Shown here: piece by piece, positions 56,481 to 64,000 of the stretch
How the letters are laid out: the number at the start of each line of letters is the position of its first letter
Position numbering within the stretch: the stretch's first letter is position 1
Assembly: GCF_019279795.1 (NCBI RefSeq)
Contig: NC_056734.1
Span: 1,336,067 to 1,400,066 of the forward strand
Source of the DNA: Protopterus annectens
Taxonomy: Eukaryota; Chordata; Ceratodontiformes; Protopteridae
Length of the DNA: 64,000 nucleotides
Reading direction: 5' to 3'
The notes under the pieces: generated by a model
What the model saw: only the letters and a program-made list of their open reading frames with translations
Told to the model about the DNA's origin: nothing
The model's database searches: none
Program-made: the position numbers and the translations under genes

Positions 56481-58714
56481 ATTTCAAAGCTCTCAAAGCA
56501 AACCCTGCTTTGCTTGTACATGGGACATGCAGTCAGTAATGCTTGGAGAATGTATGAATGGATGTCCAAGCAGCAATCTCATAGATACTTTGGGCAGATA
56601 CAATTTTAAAGAAAACTACACTGACCTGGCAGAATAAGACCAATAATGCAGTTAGCAAGCCACTTTGAAAGGAATAGTTTAGTGATCAGATGACTCTGCC
56701 TTTCATATGTGACACAAATAACTGATCAGCATACCTGAATCTTTTATTCCATTTAGTTTAGTACCCAAGTTTTAAACAGTACGCAAAACTCATTCATCCT
56801 CCTCCTGATTAAAGAAGGCAAAAAGACACACTGGTTAAAGAATATTTCAGAGGCCACTACAGACAAACAGGAGGGATGCACTCTCTTTTTTTATTTTATT
56901 TTTACCCCCCATTATCTGACCATCCCTAGTGATATTCATGACAAAATCTTTAACATGATGAATTTCAGAAGTTTTTTTTTTCTTTTGTTATAGCATTTAC
57001 TTAACTGGTGGGCAACTAGTGTCGTTTGTTCTTAAACTTCGCTTTACATGTGGTTCTAGTAAAGAAAGTCAGCTCTAGTCACATATTTATGTGGTATTTC
57101 AACTCCTTTGTATAAATAGCAGCTGTATAGTGTTGGGTTTGCTGATGTTACAAATGAACTTCGACAGCTTGTCATAGAGTTTGAGGAGGTCTGTCTGTGA
57201 TGCCCCTGCACTGGCCCAGTAATCAAGGAGCCTCAATCCTCACCACTGGCAACAGTGAGGGATGTACACACTGGGAGGATGACAAGTACACACACAGTAA
57301 AGTGCAATTTCCCTTAAGAGCACACAGAGATCACAGTGAGACTGGGGTGGGTTTCTCCCTCTTTCTCTAGATCCCCAATAAGACTCCCCACTGGCACAGC
57401 TATAGGGGTGTGATCTCAGCTGAGTGGGCAAGCTATGACCTCCAGCACCCTCTCTGCCCAACCAGTGCTTCGTGTCCCTGCCCAAGTAGCTGACACACGC
57501 GCACTTTGAGATTTGCTTGATATACAAACACAAACACATACTCCTGGGAAAGGCTGGCACAGGTTTGCTAGCTATGCCCCCTTCTGCCCAGACTATAAGT
57601 TAGTTTCAGCTGCCACCAGCCAACACTTCATCAGCTAGTTAAGGCCCTTATAAAGGGTGTCCAATCCTACTGTGTAATGTTACTATTAATGCAAATGGTA
57701 GTTTTGACCAAGTGCCAGGCTACTTAGGAGTGGCCTGTACAGTGTCACCAAATACATATGCAAGTACTCTAAGAGCTTAAATATGTCTCACAAATATCAG
57801 CCACAAAGATAGGTTTAAGTATATTTTATAATAAATGATAAAAGAACAAGACAATACACAATAATTCACCACAGTGACTTCAGAGTTCAAAATCACAGGA
57901 AATATTTTAAAACAACATTGCAGGACAGTCTCAGATAAATACAGAAAACATCTAAACTAATCATTACTATATTCCTATCTATATTGAAGAGAAATTACTG
58001 TGCTCTAGTTACTTACTATTAGCAAAGCAAGTGCAGATGGTTATGGTGAGTGGATGTTCCTGCTAGGTCCAAGGCAAAACACAAAATGCACAGTGTCTCT
58101 CTGACAGAGTTTTTAAATCAATATCACATTTTACTGCTGGGTTAGTCAGGGTGACATCAGTATTTGTCACCTAACTTAAGTTCCCAGGCTAAACAGAGAC
58201 TTAACAGAATTTTAACATCTCACTGTTAAAAATATATATATCTCAGATGTTTGCTCAGAACTGTGTAGCTGCTAGGAAGTCATAAAGCAATACAACACTT
58301 TACATTTTAAACCTAGTAATTACTTTTCTCCAAGACAATAGAAAAAACTTCTAGCTCTAGACATTGTGTCTGCTATTGAACCGAAACTGAGAGATAACAT
58401 CTTTTGTTTATGGCCCAGCTATTAATTAACTTAACCTCAACTATTCTTAGGTTTTGGAGGTTAATCTTCTATGTTCCAGCAGGGTATGCTGTGGTTGCAT
58501 TCTTGAAGCTTAGTACATAACACATTTCTGTATAAATCATATCAATATTCATGAATGACAGAATTATTTACAAAATTCCAGATAGCTGGGCTGGCAGTGT
58601 CACACTGTCCATCTGAAACTGAATTCAGAATTATTGACTGCACGGGTTTTAGATATTTTGAAAGAGAATGTTACAAGTTTATAGTCAGACTTAACCAGTG
58701 ATAAAGAAACTGGA
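56481..58714. other. no recognisable gene
   Basis: A 106-codon minus-strand frame at 57240-57560 has no family features and no start context. The rest is AT-rich with nothing assigned. Confidence 0.4.
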
Positions 58715-58800
58715 CATGTATTTATTTATTTATTTTTAATTATTTATTTATATTTGTTTACCGGGTAGTGCACTGATCAGTTTCAGGCTCAGACTGGGTT
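58715..58800 (-). mobile_element. L2-type tail remnant
   Basis: (ATTT)n, then ATTTGTTTACCGGGTAGTGC. Only the extreme 3' end of the tail is left. A similar remnant is at 61216-61275. Confidence 0.5.
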
Positions 58801-59344
58801 ATTATTTTCTCTAGTTGATTTGTTAACCATATGTTGCAGGGAATTCTTATTCATTAAATCTATGAACTTTGGAGGTTTAGGTGCTGCAGTTTACTGAGGG
58901 GTAGTTGAAATCTATCATTAAAAAGGCATTTTTGACACTGAGTAGTTCCTTAAGTACATGTCAGAATCTTATGTGGTCATTAGGAGCATGGAAGATGTCC
59001 AGCTGCAGGTTGTAAGTTGATAGTTTCTCTTGTCTAGGATAATTTGGAGTTCAGTAAGATTAGTTTGTTGGTCTAGAGATGATATGGTCCTTAACAATTA
59101 TGGAAACAGCACCACAGTTTATATGAGGTCTGAATACATGGAAAGCAAAAACAAACAAAGCAAGCAAACAAACAAACAAACAACAAAAAACAAAGTTTGG
59201 TAGGAATATTATATTTTTGATGAAACCAAGTCTTAGTAAGTGCACTATAATGTATGTGTTCAAGTTGCAAGACAACTTTAAGATCAACTAATTTGTTGTA
59301 AAGACTTCTGGTGATGACTGAAGCCACCTTGATATGATCTAATT
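58801..59344. other. no recognisable gene
   Basis: The frame at 59060-59351 (minus) consists largely of an A/C-rich tract (AAACAAACAAAC near 59165); not coding. Confidence 0.4.
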
Positions 59345-59734
59345 TAGACATGGAAGTCTACATCAATAATGCTACTCTGGGATGTCCATTAACTTGACTC
59401 TGCCTGAAAAGGGCACTAATGTGGCAGCAAGGACTTTAGCTACTATATGAAAGCCATAGAATAAGAGGTGCAGGCCACCCATAGCAAAGCAAATTGGACT
59501 GGTCAGTCATTTCATCTCAAACTGATACTCACTGGACCCCCCCAGAATGAAACCAACTATTAAGCCAATTATTGAAGCCAATCATCTTCTCTTTGTATAT
59601 AGCTATCATTCTGGATGAAGGAAGGATTGCACTTAGTGTCTTGCCTGCTTTGGACACATGCGTGGTGATATCCAACATGTCTCTGCAATTCCCACAGGGC
59701 TATGCACCTAAACTCATTCACATCCATATGGACC

Positions 59735-60385
59735 ATACTTCTCAACCATCCCTGATTTTCAGAGACATCCTTGATTTTTAGCAAATTATACCTCTCTCCT
59801 TCTAAGGGTGAACACGGTGGTGCAGCGGTTAGCATTGCCACCTCACAGCAAGAGGTTCTCCGGTTCGATCCAGACTGGGGTGCCTTCTGTGTGGAGTCTG
59901 CATGTCCTCCCTGTGGTCACGTGGGTTTCCTCTGGGTGCCCCGGTTTCCTCCCACATCTCAAAGACATGATGTATGTGGACTGGACACTCTAAATTAGCC
60001 CTAGGTGTGAGTGTGTGCGTGTGTGTGCCTTCTGTGGAAGGTTGGGTGCCAGGCTGGCAACTCGACACTGTAAAACTCCACTGCCAATCTGATCTGCTGT
60101 GGCGACCCCTAACTGGGGAAAAAGCCAAAAGAAGAAGATACCTCTGTCCTTCTAAATCCCTCCCAAAACTAGTGACTTTTGGAGAAAAAAGTAGTGAATT
60201 ACACTTAATAAAGAATGAAAATAATTAGGGTTATAGACTTCTTTAATTTCAGGAAATGTGCATTTATTCACGTGCTATTATTATATCAATGTCTCAGAAT
60301 AATAGTACTAACATTTTAAAAGTGTCCCTGATTGTTCTCGATTATTTCTGGATTTGTTCCTGGTTCTGTTGAGATTTGTCCCTGA
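59735..60385. mobile_element. unclassified insertion hosting a SINE
   Basis: The sequence between the two CR1 ORF1 halves begins ACCATCCCTGATTTTCAG and contains CCTCCCAAAACTAGTGACTT after the SINE. It has no coding signal. It is older than the SINE, which sits inside it with its own target duplication. Confidence 0.5.
59806..60137 (+). mobile_element. complete tRNA-headed SINE with RTE-type tail
   Basis: 332 bp flanked by ATACCTCTCTCCTTCTAA (59788-59805) and ATACCTCTGTCCTTCTAA (60138-60155), an 18-bp duplication with one mismatch. Head: GGTGGTGCAGCGGTTAGC (A box) and GGTTCGATCC (B box). Body: GTGGAGTCTGCATGTCCTCC, CCCCGGTTTCCTCCCACATC. Tail: CTGCTGTGGCGACCCCTAAC, AAAGAAGAAGA, matching the RTE end at 44.64 kb. 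Probably the youngest SINE here. Confidence 0.92.
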
Positions 60386-60700
60386 TTCATTCAGAACTAT
60401 GACATGGACTACCACCAAGCTGTAATGACATTTGTCCACGGAAAGGGACCTTAGAGGTGCTGTGATGTTATAGATCCTAGCAACATAAAGACAACTAATT
60501 GCAACCATGTCAAGTCATGTGAGTGTAGAGCCAGCGTATTTGATAATAGAAGTCACCAATTAAGACAGTTCCGTGTGTCACACATTGAATATGACACATT
60601 AGATGGTTTGCAGACTTTCTCCTGGTGACCCTTTAACATAGGTTAGTAAAGTCTGTCCCATAGCTACATTTGCAGACTTGACAGGTATCACATGGATCCC

Positions 60701-62859
60701 ATGTATATTAAGATGTCCCAGTGGTCCTGTTACCACAACGTCTCTGTAGTTCTAAATCCAGTAAAATTAAGTGCAGTGATACACACATCCATCTGAAAGC
60801 TGAGTTCATTTTCAGCATTCCCATTAAGTATTCCAAGTAATATCTGTTAAGAAGACAAAAGTAGTGATATATTTTTTTAAAGATTAAGCATGTTTCTGCA
60901 GTGAAAGTCCTTTGACTTCCACCTTGGACTCCAGATGGCTACACATTCTGTTTGTAAAACTGTAGCTTCTAAATCATGGACAAACATCCTTTTTTTGAGT
61001 GGATATCCAACAGGTATGATTTCCACTTTTGCAAAATGATTAAGTGTTAAAACAAACTGTAGGGGAGTGGTATTTAGAAATCACAGATTAGTCAGAAAAG
61101 TAAAAACATAAGGATTTGATGGTGCTAATTAAGAAACAACCCTTTGCTCTTTCCTTCTCAGTTTCTAAGCAAAATGAATCACTTTTTGACATTAGGTCTC
61201 TAGAAAAGCTTATAAGTAAATACGTTTATTTATTTATTTACATTTATTTACTGGGGTAATGCACTAATCAATATACAAAATCAACCAGTACAAATAATTT
61301 TTATCTACCTCATAATTTCTATTTTATTGACCACGTATTTTAAACCACTAATGCCTCAGCTCAGCTGTGGTACAAGACAACATTCAGCATCAGAAAATGC
61401 TTATTTCTTTAAATGCTACACCTTATTTAATTACTTTAATGTCAGTCATTATATGAAAATACCAATTCAAACTATTATCAGCATTTGAGTAATAGGATAT
61501 CAAGGTTCTTGCAAGCCATTTCATAGTGTATCTCTTACAAACCATATATGCGTAGCAACATACCATCATGCAACCACCTGTTCCTTCTAACGAACTGTAC
61601 AATTGTTCCACAACATATTTATTTCCCACAGGCCTCTGTTGGCTAACACTTGGGATAAGGAAAGGTTTAAAATAAATTTAGCACCAGCAGCTGCTGCCTG
61701 CACAATAATCAGTATTTGTTATACATTATGGAAAAAGAATAAACACTAAGATAACAAGACTCAGCAGTAAAGTTTGCAGAGTGATTGCTATAAGAGCATT
61801 ACTTTCATGCCCCATGATACTCTCTTTAAGATGAGACAGCATGCTTGAGAAATGTGAGATTATTATTTCTGTTATTTACACTAACTGGTATTGAACTGCT
61901 TAACTTTTATAAGAAACATAATAAAAATGTTCTGTCATGGAATATTCCCAGTGGAAATGGTCTATTTGCTGTTTTTATGCACACTGGTATAAATATATGT
62001 CAGCTTAGCGTTTAGCAGGACTAAATTTGAATGCTTTCACATGCAAATATTATACAGTAGAAACTGCCTATAGTCAGTTTTATGAACTTGGATTATTTAG
62101 ATATTCGGTATTTAGACATATGGCGTATCCTTTCTAGATGCAAACAATATCATTTATTTTTATTTTTCTTTTTTTTCAGATTTTCAGAATGATTTAAAGC
62201 ATTCAAAAAGGTGTACGTTTCACGTCCAACATCTGTTGTCAGTGTATGGATCATTTTAGAATGAAATAATTTATATACAAATTTATGTTTTTCCTTATTC
62301 TCTGTTTTCTGGGCTCCTGTATCTTTTTGAAAGCTTTTCTGTTAACAGTTGGCAGAGATTGCTACCGACCTCTATGACCAGAAATAGACAAGACCAAACC
62401 ATATATGCATAGCAACATACACAATGCAACCACATGTTCCTACTGAGCAGAAGCCAGTCTACCCTCCTATAGGAAGCTGATGTAACAGTTTATATACTCA
62501 TGTAATCCCAAAGCAATAGGGAAACTGTAAAGGATAGCAAAGGCCCAGGAAACAAGTAAATGAGCTGAATGCTAATAAGACCATCAAAAGGCTATGTCAG
62601 CCATTTATAGTTATGGTAAAGTTTTACATTATTACACTACCATACTCTGGAACAACTCAAGGACTGAAATGTGTCAGCTATGAGGAGCTCCTTAATCAAA
62701 AAGGCTGATGATACTTCTGATGAAAGACCCATAAAGAAGGGCATCAAGTTATTTAATTTAAAGTATTATAATACTTATTCTATGAAGCATAGCACAAAGA
62801 AAAAGAATGCATTTGAACACTATGTATAGTAACATTAAAAAACAATAGATGCGTGTGTG
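60701..62859. other. no recognisable gene
   Basis: It contains an L2-type tail remnant at 61216-61275 and a ~50-bp direct repeat (AACCATATATGCGTAGCAAC near 61540; AACCATATATGCATAGCAAC near 62397). Otherwise AT-rich without features. Confidence 0.45.
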
Positions 62860-63350
62860 TGGGGGTATATGTGTTTTGGGGAGGACATGTTCTTACAGCA
62901 GATGTTAGGGAAGGTTCTGTTCTTACAGCAAATGGAGGAAGAACATGCTTTTATAACACGTGGGGGGACATGCTTCTATAGAAAATGTGACATGGAGGAG
63001 GGCATGCTTTCAAAGCAGATGACAGAGATGACATGCTCGTACAGTAGATGTGATCAGGGGAGAGGATATGCTCCTTAAGCAGACTTACAGGAAGACATAC
63101 TTGTACAGTAGATGTGATGTGGGGAGAAGGTATGATCCATCAGCAGATTTAGGGGAGGACATGTTCCTACAGTAGATGTGATGTGGGGAGAGGATATGCT
63201 GCCAAAGCAGATGAACAGGGGAGAACCTACTCCTATAACTGATGTGATGTGGTGAGAAGACATGCTCCTACAGCAGATTTGAGGGAGGATATGCTTCTAC
63301 AGTAGATGTGGAGACATACTTCTACAGTTGATTTAAGGAAGGACATGCTC
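62860..63350. repeat. degenerate minisatellite, ~33/66-bp period
   Basis: Recurring words GGGAGGACATGTTCTTACAG, CAGTAGATGTGATGTGGGGA and GAGGATATGCT in alternating order, about 14 half-units with much variation. Confidence 0.85.
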
Positions 63351-63351
63351 T

Positions 63352-63500
63352 TTATATTGGCAGAGTGGTGTCACCTTGGAACATGAGGTTCTCAGGTTCA
63401 GTTCTTGGCTAGTTGCCTTCTTTGTGTGGTCTGCATTTTCTCCCTGCATATGTGTGGGTTTTTCCTGGTGCTCTGGTTTCCTCCCACATTCTGTAACACC
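63352..63500 (+). mobile_element. tRNA-headed SINE fragment
   Basis: GGCAGAGTGGTGTCACCTTG, CATGAGGTTCTCAGGTTCAG, TGTGGTCTGCATTTTCTCCC and CTGGTTTCCTCCCACATTCT match the head and body of 59806-60137. The distal part is missing. Confidence 0.75.
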
Positions 63501-63910
63501 CTGTGGCCATTGTACATTTTGCAAATTTGTTTTGAAGTCCAAACAATTTACCAGCAAGAATATGGCTATGGTGTATGATATTAGGTTCTTAGGTAATTGT
63601 AGCACTGATTGGCTAATATATTTAGCAACTTGTTCCTGTTCTGCCTTTTATATTGGCCAAACTTCACATCCCTTATGTATCCGTATTTCTGAACATGTGA
63701 CATTAGAAATAAAAGGCTCTCTAATGCATTATGTAAACACTCCATTAAACATCGTGCAGCACAGTTCAGATTTATTATTATTGATAGAATTGTAGGAGAT
63801 ATGGCCAATAAAATGGGTTGGCATGATTTACTTAATAAAAAGGAGAGAAGTTGGATAATCAGGTTGGGGGGTTTGTTTTCCCCAGGTTTAAACGAGAATT
63901 TATAAACCAA
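63501..63910 (+). pseudogene. PLE linker and GIY-YIG endonuclease, other family
   Basis: CGHCTFCKFVLKSKQF is a Cys-containing linker. After it, CSTDWLIYLATCSCSAFYIG and QTSHPLCIRISEHV form the GIY-YIG core (IYL ... FYIGQT). A frameshift near 63740 leads to DRIVGDMANKMGW and NKKERSWIIRLGGLFSPGLN (Glu/Trp region). The sequence differs clearly from the endonucleases at 15.8, 24.0 and 33.1 kb. No RT upstream, since the SINE lies directly before it. Confidence 0.8.
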
Positions 63911-63937
63911 CCAATGAAAACCATTTGTGCTTGCTAC

Positions 63938-64000
<63 letters not shown>
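63938..64000. repeat. (TG)n(TA)n microsatellite to window end
   Basis: Seven TG units and then TA units running off the window. Confidence 0.97.

Larger units (their letters stand above)
59345..60700 (-). pseudogene. CR1-type ORF1 esterase relic, interrupted
   Basis: Minus-strand upstream part (about 60700-60390): a GTCACACGG region near 60570, then MVAISCLYVARIYNITAPLR and HYSLVVVHVIVL, aligning with the esterase of the 18.6 and 38.2 kb copies. After an insertion (about 60385-59735) it resumes with MVHMDVNEFRCIAL, ASIIG-type linker words and GLHLLFYGFHIVAKVLAA (block V). Both halves have stops. Confidence 0.75.

Noticed and set aside
55878-56637. Repetitive 138-codon plus-strand and 88-codon minus-strand frames
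   Set aside because: They arise from the 62-bp minisatellite; reading frame changes with each unit and no start or domain supports a protein.
57240-57560. 106-codon minus-strand frame
   Set aside because: No recognisable domain, no homologous copy in the window and ordinary composition; chance cannot be excluded.

Overview
The window is 64 kb of AT-rich, intron-free, gene-poor vertebrate-type DNA that is almost entirely transposable-element sequence. I found no host protein exon, rRNA or intact tRNA. The mix is CR1-type LINEs whose first frame carries an SGNH/GDSL esterase, L2-type LINEs, two RTE-type LINEs, Penelope-like elements (PLEs) with GIY-YIG endonucleases, tRNA-headed SINEs, a MIR-like CORE-SINE, hAT-like and hairpin-ended DNA elements, and long (TA)n and (CA)n tracts. 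This fits a non-mammalian, non-avian vertebrate with a repeat-rich genome (fish, shark, lungfish, coelacanth or amphibian). The sequence alone does not name the species.

Layout. 0-1 kb: 3' end of a CR1-type LINE. 2.4-5.9 kb: an antisense RTE-type LINE split by a 566-bp terminal-inverted-repeat (TIR) element. 9.4-13.6 kb: an old CR1-type LINE carrying SINE and PLE-tail insertions and a tRNA-Lys relic. 14.1-15 kb: a ~260-bp satellite. 15.2-18.6 kb: an antisense, nearly complete PLE, directly followed by a nearly complete CR1-type LINE (18.6-22.4 kb). 22.9-25 kb: a PLE composite with 259-bp inverted arms, then a PLE GIY-YIG fragment and a CR1 fragment. 25.1-28.2 kb: shuffled direct duplications. 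28.2-34.3 kb: an L2-type LINE interrupted by a PLE, which is itself interrupted by a TIR element (three-level nest). 34.9-35.9 kb: Tx1/L1-like relic. 37-42.1 kb: a second near-full CR1-type copy preceded by two 570-bp tandem monomers. 44.6-45.5 kb: 3' end of a second RTE family. 46-53.8 kb: SINEs, TIR elements, a decayed CR1 copy, LINE fragments and microsatellites. 54-55.5 kb: TA tracts with hairpin and foldback elements. 55.9-56.5 and 62.9-63.35 kb: minisatellites. 59.3-60.7 kb: an antisense CR1 ORF1 relic carrying a complete SINE. 63.5-63.9 kb: another PLE endonuclease.

How the parts work together. Three SINE types here end in the 3' tail of a LINE present in the same window (CR1-type, RTE-type, L2-type), consistent with trans-mobilisation. 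The most unusual material is a set of DNA elements beginning GGGTCTA with 7-bp target duplications, nested hairpins and a recurring TATA / G-rich hairpin / T-run core. One of them interrupts a PLE so precisely that removing element plus one 7-bp repeat rejoins the GIY-YIG frame. All coding copies carry stops or frameshifts.
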